A DNA stretch of 64,000 bases from Nepenthes gracilis (taxonomy: Eukaryota; Streptophyta; Magnoliopsida; Caryophyllales; Nepenthaceae), in the NCBI GenBank assembly GCA_033239525.1, contig BSYO01000010.1, positions 9,451,379 to 9,515,378 on the forward strand, written 5' to 3'. Position 1 is the stretch's first letter. Each line of letters begins with the position of its first letter. Shown here in pieces: positions 11,491 through 21,612 of this stretch. The translations under genes and the position numbers were made by a program. The notes below the pieces were generated by a model. It did no database searches, was not told the DNA's origin, and saw nothing but the letters and a program-made list of their open reading frames with translations.

Positions 11491-12989
11491 TTAGTTGACT
11501 ACGAGCTCCGAGTCACTGTGCATGACCAGCGACTTGGCAAAACATTCCTTTGCTAGGTGAAGTCCTGCGAGAAGGGCCTCATACTCCACCACGTTATTGG
11601 TGGTGGGGAAGGTCAGCATGACGGAGTACTTAATCTTTGCGCCGTCTGGAGTCTTCAGCACGACTCCGACTCCACTTCCTATTTGAGTGGATGATCCATC
11701 TACATTTAGGATCCATGTCGGGATGTCAAGATCGCCTACGCTTCCTGGGCTACAAGGGTCATCTAGAGTCGGGGTTGCCGCTTCAACGATAAAGTCTGCT
11801 AGGGCTTGACCCTTGAGGGCCGACCGAGGTTGGAATTGTACGTTGAACTCTCCCCACTCTATGGTCCACTTGACTAGTTGCCCGGAGGTCTCTAGTTTCT
11901 GCAGGATCGATTTCAGGGGTTGATCCGTTAGGACAATGATTTGATGGGCTTGGAAGTAGGGCCGCAGCTTCCACGCCGAATAGATGAACGTTAGCGCGAT
12001 CCTTTTGGCATGAGGATGGTGGGTCTCCATGTCTATCAGTACTCTGCTTATATAGTACACTAGCCGTTGTGCTTCCTTGTGTTCTCTGACTAACATGGAG
12101 CTGAGTGTAGTATTTGATGCAGCCAAGTAAAGGTACAGGTCCTTGCTCGTGCACAATGAGCTCAGGAGAGGCGGGTTGATGAGCTATGCTTTCAGCTCTT
12201 CGAAGGCTTCCTCGGATTCCTCGGTCCACCGGAATCCGGACGACTTCGTCCCCCTAAGTGCCCTGAAAAAGGACAAGTACTTCTCCGTGGACTTGGCAAA
12301 GAATTGTGAGAGGGCCTCCAGTCGCCCAGTGAGTTTCTGTATTTCTTTCACTGTTTGTGGAGGATTCATGTCGAGGATGGCCTTAATCTTCTCCGGGTTT
12401 GCTTCTATGCGGTGCTGTGACACGATGAAGCCCAGGAACTTCCCGGAGTCACCCTAAATGCGCATTTGGCCGGGTTGAGTTTTATCATATGTGCCTACAG
12501 GACCTGGAAGGCCTCCTCTAGGTCACAGATATGGTTACCAGCAACCCTAATTTTTACAAGTATGTCGTTGACGTATACCTCCACGTTTTTCCCAATCTGA
12601 GCTTCAAACATCTTGTTCACTAGGTGTTGATAGGTTGCCCTGACGTTCCTGAGTCCAAAGGGTATTACCTTGTAGTAGTACGTCTCCTGGTCGGTCATGA
12701 AAGAGGTATGCTCCTCGTCATCCGGGTGCATCCTGATCTGGTTGTAACCAGAGTAGGCATCCATGAAGCTCAGGAGTTTGTACCCGGATGTGGAGTCTAC
12801 CAACTGATCGATCCTAGGGAGAGGGAAGATATCCTTTGTGCAAGCCTTGTTCACGTCGGTGAAGTCCACACACATTCGCCATTTATCATTACTCTTCTTC
12901 ACCAGCACGACGTTGGATAGCCAGTTTGGATATTGGACCTCCTGAATGAACCTGGTGTCCAGGAGTCTTTTTACCTCCTCCCTTACCAC
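11491..12989 (-). pseudogene. Reverse transcriptase–RNase H region of Tat element, copy 1
   Basis: Reverse transcriptase starts in the frame opening at 12989 (EEVKRLLDTRFIQEV) with FMDAYSGYNQI, DVNKACTKDIFPLPRID and the active-site strand YVNDILVK, where the first catalytic Asp of YxDD is Asn. That frame stops at 12495; the RT thumb, the first RNase H and a second, archaeal-like RNase H (WILNVDGSSTQIGSGVGVVL, MHSDSELVVN) follow in frames 12423-12184 and 12156-11491. Dual RNase H is diagnostic of the Tat lineage. Compared with copy 2, where 499 codons are open, copy 1 has extra frameshifts. A TAA replaces a codon right after ELVVN in both copies. Confidence 0.9.
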
Positions 12990-13200
12990 GACCAGCTTCT
13001 CAACGGAATGGTTTCTATGCTTCTATCACACGGGCTTATGGTTGGGATCGAGGCCCAACCTATGGACCATCACTGCGCCGTATCACGGGTATGTTGGTAG
13101 GAATCCGGAGAACACGTTGAAGTTCATTCGCAAGAAGGTGATTAATTGATCGCGATGGTGGGTGGAGACAGAGCCGCCCACATGTATGCACTTTTCTTGC

Positions 13201-13785
13201 TTAACATTGCATGGAACAAGTCTATGATGATAGGACATCAGGAATTACTACAAAAGCTTGAATTCTTGTAAGGATAGGTAATTCTCCATACAACAGTAAA
13301 GTTCCCACTCCAAGGAATTTCTGTTTGTACAATTAATTGAGAATCACAGTACAAAAAACTTTGCAGCAATCAGGACAATAATAATGTAGGTAAGTAATAC
13401 ATATAGCAAATTAATGTATCCCAGGCCCTCCCGCGAGGCCCCAAAAAAAACGTGGAAAGCTCTTGGAGGAGATGTAGAATTTGAGGCAAATGTGATGCAT
13501 TTCACTACCAAGTTTAAACATCATCATAACATGAATGCCACTTCTCTCACACTGTCACAGGCCACAGGGGTGGCAATGTGAGAAGTTAAAGCAAAGCACC
13601 GTCATTGTCAACCTCAGCATAACAGCACAAGCGAAGTAGTCAGAAGTTCAAATATTAAGAATGATTATGATTAAATCAACCAAATCAAGCATATTATGTT
13701 CAATAAAACTGCAGGAACAAGTTAGGACAATGGTCACATGATACAGAGGAGGATATCCGACAAAGTAAAAATGCATGTGACAAAC
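13201..13785. other. Helicase intron sequence next to the duplication junction
   Basis: Non-coding, AT-rich, starting right at the point where homology to copy 2 ends (shared CTTTTCTTGCTT, then divergence). It lies downstream of helicase exon 4 on the minus strand and would be intron 4. I looked for the next helicase exon (motif Ser-Ala-Thr and following) on the minus strand and see none. Confidence 0.6.
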
Positions 13786-14077
13786 CTGACAGTTAGAAGC
13801 ATTTCTCTTAATTTCATTCATAATCCTCAAGGAGTCATCCCTAAAGCCATCCTTCATAAACAACAACAATCATATAACAGAAAAATGTAAGGAAGCCAAA
13901 AGGGTTTATGATTACATCCTATCCTTCATACTGTATCATCATTATTGTCAAAATTATCAACGGCACAAGTGAATAATCCATACAAGCGATCATTTTCTTC
14001 AATAGATCTGAATCAATTTGCACATCTCGATACTCAAAACAGTTCGAAGAGTAATTCCTTTCCTTCCCTGCTTAATC

Positions 14078-14510
14078 TGATACGATCTCCATGGTGACGC
14101 CGGCGACGATGATAGGAAAACTAACGGAAGGGGAGATCAGTGGAGGATAGCGGCGAGCTGAACAGGCGAGATGCCTTGAGAGAGAGAGAATTTAGGGAGA
14201 AAAGGGAAGGGATCGGGGAAGAGAAGGCAGAGAAGAGAGAGACGAACAAAGGAGAGAGAATCAGCAGAGAGATATAGATAGAGAGAGAGAGTTAAGAGAC
14301 GAAAATAATTCCTCCTCTTCCATTAACACATATTAGCCTATATATACGGGAATGGGGGTCCTGTAACGGAAAACGGGGAACCGGGAACGGGGATGCTGAG
14401 TTTTATAACTGTCCACGTGAAGGAGGGGCAGGGACCATTGCTAACTGACTGAATAAAGAAAACAACACAAGGAGAAAATGAAAAAAGAAAATAATTAAAG
14501 GTTCATAACA
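14078..14510 (-). repeat. Left LTR of the chimeric element (3' LTR in element sense)
   Basis: 433 bp starting TGATACGATCTCCATGG and ending AAGGTTCATAACA. It includes a GA-rich tract (14170-14295) and a TATATATACGGG segment near 14339. Preceded by TAATC. It matches 17930-18361 along its whole length. Confidence 0.92.
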
Positions 14511-14639
14511 TTGCCTGCTCCTTCAAAACAACCTTGTCCTCAAGGTTGATCAAGAGAAATGCTGGTAGAGAATTAGCAACGGCTTTACCAGTGTTCTCTC
14601 GGGTCCAACCCGCAGTGACATATTCAAAAAATACAACCG

Positions 14640-15110
14640 TTGGCACAACCCCACAGTAACTCTCATGCATGATTGCCTTCCCAATCAAAATTTTGCCACA
14701 GCTATGTAACCTTGAAACAAAAACTGCATCCTTCTTAATAGGCCAAACCTCGGGGAACCAAGTTGTTGCACCATTGGATAGGTGAGGATAGCAATCTATA
14801 TCATCCTGAATTGCCATGAAAATTCCTTCCAAAATTGATATAGGATTTTCTTCATCAAATCTTTGTGGAGAAATGGCAGCTTGCTGTCCTCCATCCTCAG
14901 CATTATAGGAAATAAAAATGGAGTTCTTGAGTTACTTTTCTTAAAATCCTCCAATGCCATTATCCGCTCTCCAACCATGGATGGAGTTGCCCGGTCTTGT
15001 TCGGTCAGCATATGCAAAATCTTGGATCTCCCGTACCAAAATGATGCGATTAATTCTTCCTTCCAGCAGATAGGAGGGTCATACATTAGAAGACAGTTCA
15101 AGGCTGCTGC
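14640..15110 (-). pseudogene. Captured fragment of a fatty acid amide hydrolase (amidase) cDNA
   Basis: In minus-strand frames that change once, the segment reads ALNCLLMYDPP, then TEQDRATPSMVGERIMALEDF, then RFDEENPISILEGIFMAIQD, DIDCYPHLSNGATTW, KKDAVFVSRLHSCGKILIGK and AIMHE. This follows the order of plant FAAH (N-acylethanolamine hydrolase, amidase signature family) around its catalytic lysine (FMAIKDD in FAAH; the lysine is Gln here). No intron interrupts it, so it is most likely a spliced-transcript copy. The Ser-Gly-Ser amidase signature lies beyond the captured piece. Frameshifts and the lysine change make it non-functional. The family assignment is from memory of the conserved blocks and was not searched. 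Confidence 0.72.
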
Positions 15111-15174
15111 AAGCGTTCATAGCCACTCTCACTTCTTTCACCGAGTCATCAGCTGGACTCTTGTCGGCAAAGAT

Positions 15175-15820
15175 TATTCGCTTGGCTTGTTGAACTGCCT
15201 TACAACAATCGCCATATGGCTGTGACCTTTCTGGAATTCATTCAAGATATCATACAATGGCATGGTTTCGGCACTCTCGGGATCCTCGCGGATGGTGACA
15301 CTCTTCTGTGTACTTTATCTTCTCGGATGAACGGTCAACAAATTTTTCACAAGAACTAGCCCAATTATATTCGTAGGCTCTTCATAATAAACCGGCAATC
15401 ATCTGTGCCCATTCCCCAAAATTGAGTTCATCAAATCCCTGTCAAGCTTGGCATTGATATCAATTGCAAAAGTTTCAGATATAGGGGTCATTGCACCACT
15501 GGCAGTTTTCTCTATCAGTTCTAGTGCTCCAGCAATAATTGTTGTCTCATCATGCGTTAATTCCCCACCTTTTCCAGCCTCATTACCATGCAAATCTACA
15601 AGCGACTTCAGCTCGCCCTGCGGAAAAGGGCTACATGATGTCCTAGTAGATAATCTAACAGCTTGCTTATAGGATAAGCAATAGGGAAACATATCCAAAC
15701 AAGAACCCGAACAACTGGAGCCATAGTTGCGCCAATAGCCAGACCATATCGCGAGCAAATAGATTGGGGTATAATCTCACCAAAAAGAAGTATTAATGTC
15801 ACCGAAATCAGCAATTTACA
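15175..15820 (-). pseudogene. Captured fragment of a DUF21/CNNM-type CBS-domain membrane protein cDNA
   Basis: The minus strand reads [65 protein letters not shown], then after one frame change [43 protein letters not shown], and, further frame-changed, YYEEPTNIIGLVLVKNLLTV and MPLYDILNEFQKGHSHMA. This is the order of the plant CBSDUF (DUF21) proteins: the end of the transmembrane DUF21 domain followed by the CBS-pair region. It is contiguous without introns and contains several disruptions. The protein family is a membrane transporter/regulator group related to CNNM/CorC. It directly follows unrelated sequence at both ends, so the borders are capture junctions. Confidence 0.82.
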
Positions 15821-16153
15821 AGCAAACCCGACATTGTTCGTTGTCTCCATTTTATCCCCATTTAGAAGTGTGTTCACGGCAGTCCGAGAATCCTAGGTGC
15901 CACCCACAAGAAATCCAGCAACGTCAGTTTCAACCCAGGCCTGATAGTAACAGACAACATGTTGCTGCAAATGAAAAAGGGTTGCCACTTCCCACAATTT
16001 TCGGTCATCATAAGCAGGGGAGTAAATTGCTCCCACCAGAGTTGCATCGCCTGCATGGTAAGTTGAAAAATCACGGAAAAGCTGCCTTGCTATAAACGTA
16101 GGAAAATGAGCAGGCACCAGTACAAGCAATATGGCGCTAAAGGACGTGCTCTC
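15821..16153 (-). other. Unidentified stretch between captured fragments
   Basis: The minus-strand frame continuous with the BEACH-like fragment runs on (STSFSAILLVLVPAHFPTFI, YHAGDATLVGAIYSPAYDDR, LWEVATLFHLQQ) to a stop at 15893. It is open for about 85 codons, which suggests a further captured coding piece, but I do not recognise its family. Confidence 0.35.
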
Positions 16154-16830
16154 TCCCTCTACTAGATCTATGACACAGCCCCCATATGTCACAAAGGCAC
16201 CAGAAACTGAGTCGTAAGGCTCATCTGCAGTAAGTTGCTCCATCACTGCTGCAGTTGTGTGTCCAATTCCATTTGACAGTGAAGCGATAATATCAACCAG
16301 AAGTCCACCCGCATTATCAGGCAATGATTTACAGTTGGCACTAGTCACCTTGAATTCTCCACCCGCCATGGTCAATGAACTCAACTGATTACTAGCAGGT
16401 GGAACATAAGCCAAGGGTGCTACCGTTTCGTTCACCCGACTCGAAACACTGCATGGTTCACTCTGCAGTTAACGATGATCCTCCACAAGCATCACTATCA
16501 CAGTGGCATTCTCTACCAAGACCATAGAAAGCTGCACAGCAATTTCAGCTCCTACCTTCGCAATTCTCGGTGAGGAACACTCAGCAACAGCACCAGCAGC
16601 TGCTGAAGTAACAACTTCAGTCTGAACCTGAAATTCCCTCGCCGAAAAATCTAACAAACTGCCCAGACTCCTTCTGTTGAATATAGGCAGCAGGACCGTG
16701 ACCATAATAACAATATAAGTCCATGAAGTGTCATCAAATATTTTCCAGTTACTCATTATCGGTTTTGCTTGTCTATTATTCCAGTCACGAACGTGAACTT
16801 GCCAGCTGAGGTAATTTGGCTCGATCACTC
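16154..16830 (-). pseudogene. Captured fragment resembling BEACH-domain (SPIRRIG-like) protein cDNA
   Basis: The minus strand reads VHVRDWNNRQAKPIMSNWKI, FDDTSWTYIVIMVTVLLPIF, VAECSSPRIAKVGAEIAVQL, MVLVENATVIVMLVEDH, one TAA (complement 16469-16471), then LQSEP, SLTMAGGEFKV, AAVMEQLTADEPYDSVSGAF and VTYGGCVIDLVEG. These blocks resemble a non-catalytic middle region of very large plant BEACH-domain proteins (SPIRRIG/BchB group), which act in membrane trafficking and mRNP body assembly. There is no intron. The assignment rests on remembered block order and is less certain than the other two fragments. The nonsense codon is visible directly. Confidence 0.5.
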
Positions 16831-17929
16831 CTGTCTTCTCAATTTTCCCCTGCGGCTTAGCTCCACAATCCGAAGGCAGGGCATCATAACAACTTGCATT
16901 CAAACCTCTAACTCTAGCATCCACAATAGAGTCAAGAGCAGGATCGTTGGTGTGTGGCTCTTCCCCCTCGGATCTAGGGGTCTTGGCAGGGAACAATGGA
17001 ACTTTGGCCTTCAACAATTGAAGATGGGAGGTGGTAAGGGCGTCCGATTGACCATGACGAATAACTAAAGATATTTGCGTTGGTTGGGTTGATACGGTGG
17101 GGAAAACAATGGTGGTGATGCGGTCATGTCCTCCAGTAGCATCACTTCTGTTATTTGGAGCTCGAACAAAAGTAGCGATGGGGAAAGCAGTTGGTGGAGT
17201 CGTAGTCGAAGGCATCAGGAAGGGTGTGGGGTTTGGAAGCAACGGTGGAGTGGCGGATTGTGTCTCGGCGCGAAATGAGGATTGGAAAATTTTTGTGAGG
17301 GATTGTGGAATTTGCTCAATGATGGAAACATGAGATGCGATACCTGATGTGTTTTGTGGTACGGTCACCTTCAATTGTCAGAACTCCTCGTCATTTCTTT
17401 GGAAAGCTAGGGATTGAACAGAAATGTGAGATTTACGTGGGAGGCAGGCGAAGATGAGAGGACGGGATGATAATCGGGCGAAACTTAGAGCCGACCGGGA
17501 ATGGTGTTCGATTCGTTGTTGGTTGGGACGTGTTGACCCAATTTGTTCGGAGATTCAATCAGGAATGGCTATCCGAGGAATGGATGGAGGTACGGTACCA
17601 GTGAAGGAGGGAATTGTGGGACGAGGAACGTGACGATGGGAAGCCATCGTAGATGAAGCTACAGGAAGCGAAGAGTTTACTAACCGTCGTGTGTCTTGCT
17701 CGAAGCCGTGGAGTGAGTTGCTGAGTTTTGCCATGGACGAGTTGAGTTCGGTGCAGGACGACCAGATCTATTCAGTTTGTGAAACCGTGGTGGACAAAGA
17801 GGCGCCAAATCGGTCGGTAGCTCGCCGGAGAGCCTTCATCTCGTTGGCCAGTGCGGCGATGGCCGCTTTGAGGGCGTCGAGTGCGCGTTCTTCGTTCTCC
17901 TCCGCTTTTGTCTCAATGAGAGCACCAAA
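16831..17929 (-). other. Leader/gag-like region of the chimeric element with primer-site candidate
   Basis: Directly inside the right LTR the minus strand reads TTTGGTGCTCTCATTGAG (17912-17929), a plausible primer binding site, though I cannot name the tRNA. It is followed by ENEERALDALKAAIAALANE, a short coiled-coil-like start typical of a gag N-terminus, which then meets stops. The frame 17374-16831 is Ser/Thr/Pro-rich (ATPPLLPNPTPFLMPSTTTP) and shows no zinc knuckle. It could be a degenerate gag or a further captured piece. Confidence 0.45.
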
Positions 17930-18361
17930 TGATACGATCTCCATGGTGACGCCGGCAACGATGATAGGAAAACCAACAGAAGGGGAGATCAGCGGAGGAT
18001 AGCGAGGCTGAATGGGGCGAGATGCCTTGAGAGAGAGAGAATTTAGGGAGAAAAGGGAAGGGATCGGGGAAGAGAAGGCAGAGAAGAGAGAGACGAACAG
18101 AGGAGAGAGAATCAGCAGAGAGATAGAGATAGAGAGAGAGAGTTAAGGGACGAAAATAATTCCTCCTCTTCCATTAACACATATTAGCCTATATATACGG
18201 GAATGGGGGTCCTGTAATGGAAAACGGGAAACCAGGAAAGGGGATGCTGAGTTTTATAACTGTCCACGTGAAGGAGGGGCAGGGACTATTGCTAACTGAC
18301 TGAATAAAGAAAACAACCCAAGGAGAAAATGAAAAAAGAAAATAATTAAAGGTTCGTAACA
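17930..18361 (-). repeat. Right LTR of the chimeric element (5' LTR in element sense)
   Basis: 432 bp, TGATACGATCTCCATGGTG ... AAGGTTCGTAACA, followed by the TAATC target-site duplication. It differs from the left LTR by scattered substitutions and small indels, so the insertion is not very recent. Confidence 0.92.
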
Positions 18362-18366
18362 TAATC

Positions 18367-21300
18367 CCTAATGCACCAAGGCTTACTACTAGCAAGTTAC
18401 CTGCCTAGCAACATTCTCAAATCTTCATGCCATCCCATAGTGAATTCCTGAGCAATCTACCCTCCCTTTATTCCTCCACCTCACCACCCAGCCAGGGGAA
18501 TGGAAGCACGAGAGGAGGCACCAAAGATTCACTAAAATCATTAAAATCCAATGGCAAGAAAGCAGAGAGCTTGAGTTAAATTCTTCCATTCAAGAATAAT
18601 TGACAAAGTTCCGTTATTGATCTCATTGTTTCTTGCAAGAGAAACTCTTCTCCTGAAGCTTTGTTTCGTTTCATTGTCGACAAGTATATAGTTAATTAGT
18701 TCTTGCTCAAAATGATGCATCAACAAGCATTCTTTTTTCCCCCATAGCCTTCACAAACCCAAAGCAAGCAATCCCACTACATCTACATATTGTCAAGTCC
18801 GAACACACGGCTCAGATCATGAGATTATGTGATAATAGAATAAACATGATGAAATGCAAAAACCAAGATTTAAGAGAATCAATAGCCACATAGGACTATT
18901 ACAACAATTAATTGAAAAGACATGCTCACATCCAAACGAAGGAATAGGACTACTGCCACTACTCACTAGACTAGAAGAACATGGATTTCTATGGGATCCA
19001 AAGGAATCCATCATGACCGAAACAATTTAATATATATTTCGCTCAAATTGGATAGCATGAGTTAGATTCCTGTCAAGACCATCAAAGACCCTTGAGAGGA
19101 AGACATAAATAAATTAACAAAGGTTCCTAACTGCCGTGTAAGCAAAACCTTTTTACTTGGAAGTCTTATGTCATGACACAACTTTTCCTGTTGATCCTGT
19201 CATGACACACTTGTTAACATCTCCGTTGATTGTTCTTTACATTCTCAGTCTGCCAAATGTGTACCAAACAAAGGAAAAAAAAAAAATGCTTTGTCATTGG
19301 TGTTGGAATACCAATGTATTCTCATTAGTGTTATCTTTTCACCAATATTTGAACAGAAGTCTCTCTCTCTCTCTCTCTCTGTCTCACCCTTTCCCTTCCT
19401 CTGTCACTGTTACAGGGCCAAAAATCTTCATTAATACCATGATCTTCACATCCTTGCAACATTTACTATACCAACTCATGGGACCAAGCTTTAACTCCTA
19501 ACCACCGATAACAGCTCCCAAGAAAGCACAAGTCCTCTGTAATTTCCACCTAAATTCTGTAATTTCTTTTTTGACATTCACTGAGGACTGAGTGTATCAT
19601 CGTCAGTACACTTTTTCATCCATGCAACTACACGTTGTGCAATGCTATTTCACTCATTGCCTAATTCAACTTCACTCATGCAAGACTCTGAATCTCAGTT
19701 ATTCAGGTATGTTAATTCTCTCCATTCTCCATCTATCTATTTTTTCTTTGGGGGACCTAAACCTGATTGTTTTTTTGGATCAAACAACGACGGTATTCTT
19801 TTTTATTTATCTAAACAATGGTTATCTAACCATTTGAACAGACCAGACACCTGGGTTTGATTCCTAACAACTCTCTCCCCCCACTTTTACCTATAAAAGG
19901 GTAAGAAAATACCTTTCCAATATGTGCATTACAACTATGTGATAATATTAATATAACATATATGTTCTCGCTTGTGCAAAACCCGAAATTATAAATCTTG
20001 ATAACCGGACTACCCATCTTTAAATTCCAATTCAAGGATTTTTGCCAACCTTGGCTATAAATTACTTGTTGTGCATTCAACTCAATCTTTGTATTCCTTC
20101 TGATCTTTTAGAGTAGGATGCAAATTGGTAGTTTTGGAGACCTTGTGGAGCAAAGATGTCGCTTGACCTAGAGTTTTGACCAGATGGTCTTTCATGGTTG
20201 GTTTCCTAGATATTAGGGTGTTTTATGATGTTTAAATTTTGCTACCTTAGGACCATTTACATGGGCTGTGACAAGTATCTTCATGAACTACAAGTGCTAC
20301 CATGTTAAATGTAATGTGATGCAAAAATGTTACCACCTGTGAATATGCTATTTATAATTTTTGCACCGATATCTTGGATAATGTGGCGTGTGTATAGAAC
20401 TCATCTTTTTCTTAACCCCTTTGAGAAATAGAGCAGAACAATAGTGTTCATAAGAAATGAGGTGCCATATTGGGTGTTAGGAGGATTATGATTCATGAAT
20501 AAGGATATTTCTTAGCTTAACTACAATAGTCTTTATGAAATTAATACTTTAAGTTGCACATATAGAAGATATGAGAAAATAATATTTAAGGTGGTTTGAA
20601 TTCTTAAAATATAAGTCAAATGAAACTTTAATAAAGGGTGTTCTTTGTAGATAACTAAAATTCTATCAATGTGTACAAAGCTATCCCTCTAACATTGCCT
20701 GCCATTTATTGAAAAAAAATCTAAACAGAGTAAACAGCTGGACATGTACAGTTGCACTTATGCAGGGAGAGTATAACTTATCAAGGATTTTATATTCAAT
20801 ATACAAATATTAGCCTCAGGTATGTGTTTTTTTTTCCAATGAAAATAGTTGTAGAAATTGAGAATTTATTTAGAAATTGAGAATTTATTTAGACCTTTTA
20901 TGGGACAAGTGTTGTCCTCAGCTAATGGAAGAACTCAGTGGAATGAAATATGGTTTGCAGCACAAGTAAGATAGTGGATCAGGTCACAGAGATCTTCATA
21001 TGTTATACGTTGCTGCCCTATATCACAATTGGTTTGGAATAATACAAAGAGGATTAATATCAGAATCACAGAGATGCATGCATACTATCTCAGATGGAGT
21101 AATTTGTGCACTACCAAGAATGACATAGGGTTCTTAGTTTTGGAACAAATTAATATATATTAGAGATAAAAAAAAAAAAAAAAACGTTTTGGCATCAATT
21201 ACAGCTGCACTTCATAGGGGATTGCTTATCAGAAATGCTAATGTTCGTATATGGATACAGGTAAACCACCATCATGAGCCAACCCGAGCCACATATGATG

Positions 21301-21612
21301 GGTTATGGAGATGGTTATATCCACCACCACGTTGTGGGTTTCACCAAAAGGTAACCACCCACCTACCCCTCTAGATGTATAAGTTGGCAGAACATTTCAA
21401 GAGATTGGCCAGAAGTCAAAATTCTGAAACATTGATAATATGTAAGTTGGACAGTAAATGCTTGAAAAAACTTGGCACTTAGGTACGGGAAAATAAGATT
21501 TTTGGTTGCATTTAGATTCATATAAATTTAGATCGTCCACTAAACTTATATGAAGCAAATTTCTAAGCTGAATTCAAAAAACAGCCAAGCATAAGAGTGA
21601 GAAATGAATTGC
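18367..21612. other. Helicase intron 3, remainder, no gene seen
   Basis: AT-rich intronic sequence that continues the host sequence interrupted by the LTR element. It contains a (CT)n run near 19362-19382 and a duplicated 20-base motif near 20855-20893. Short open frames have no recognisable similarity. Confidence 0.6.

Larger units (their letters stand above)
1..13200. repeat. Segmental duplication, copy 1 (partner 39097-52283)
   Basis: Bases 1 onward match 39097 onward in direct orientation, at an offset of 39096 on the left and about 39077 further right after small indels. Matching continues through the Iojap exons, the downstream flank and the Tat retrotransposon until position 13200, where copy 1 switches to helicase-gene sequence while copy 2 continues to the element's right LTR. 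By eye only a few substitutions separate the copies per hundred bases. The window starts inside the copy, so its true left end is unseen. Confidence 0.93.
3910..13200 (-). mobile_element. Tat-clade Ty3/gypsy retrotransposon, copy 1, truncated at 13200
   Basis: Its genes for pol lie on the minus strand, so this is the 3' LTR plus the 3' two thirds of the element. Reading the plus strand: LTR 3910-4776, an accessory region with plus-strand genes (4777-9020), a hairpin array (9590-9804), integrase (10006-11490), RNase H and reverse transcriptase (11491-12989). The protease, gag, primer site and right LTR found in copy 2 (52284-55507) are absent because homology stops at 13200. The TAAAT preceding the LTR is the same as in copy 2, so the truncated copy derives from the same insertion by duplication and not from a second transposition. 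Confidence 0.9.
14078..18361 (-). mobile_element. Chimeric non-autonomous LTR retrotransposon carrying host gene fragments
   Basis: Two direct LTRs, 14078-14510 (433 bp) and 17930-18361 (432 bp), both TGATACGATCTCC...TAACA, differ at only some positions. A perfect 5-bp target-site duplication TAATC lies at 14073-14077 and 18362-18366. The 3.4-kb interior has no protease, RT or integrase. It holds, on the minus strand from right to left, a short gag-like leader, a BEACH-protein fragment, a DUF21 fragment and a FAAH fragment. The last codons before the left LTR read NLEDKVVLKEQAML, reminiscent of the tail that ends many Ty3/gypsy polyproteins. The interior is therefore probably a recombinant template mobilised by a gypsy element. 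It is inserted in helicase intron 3. Confidence 0.9.
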
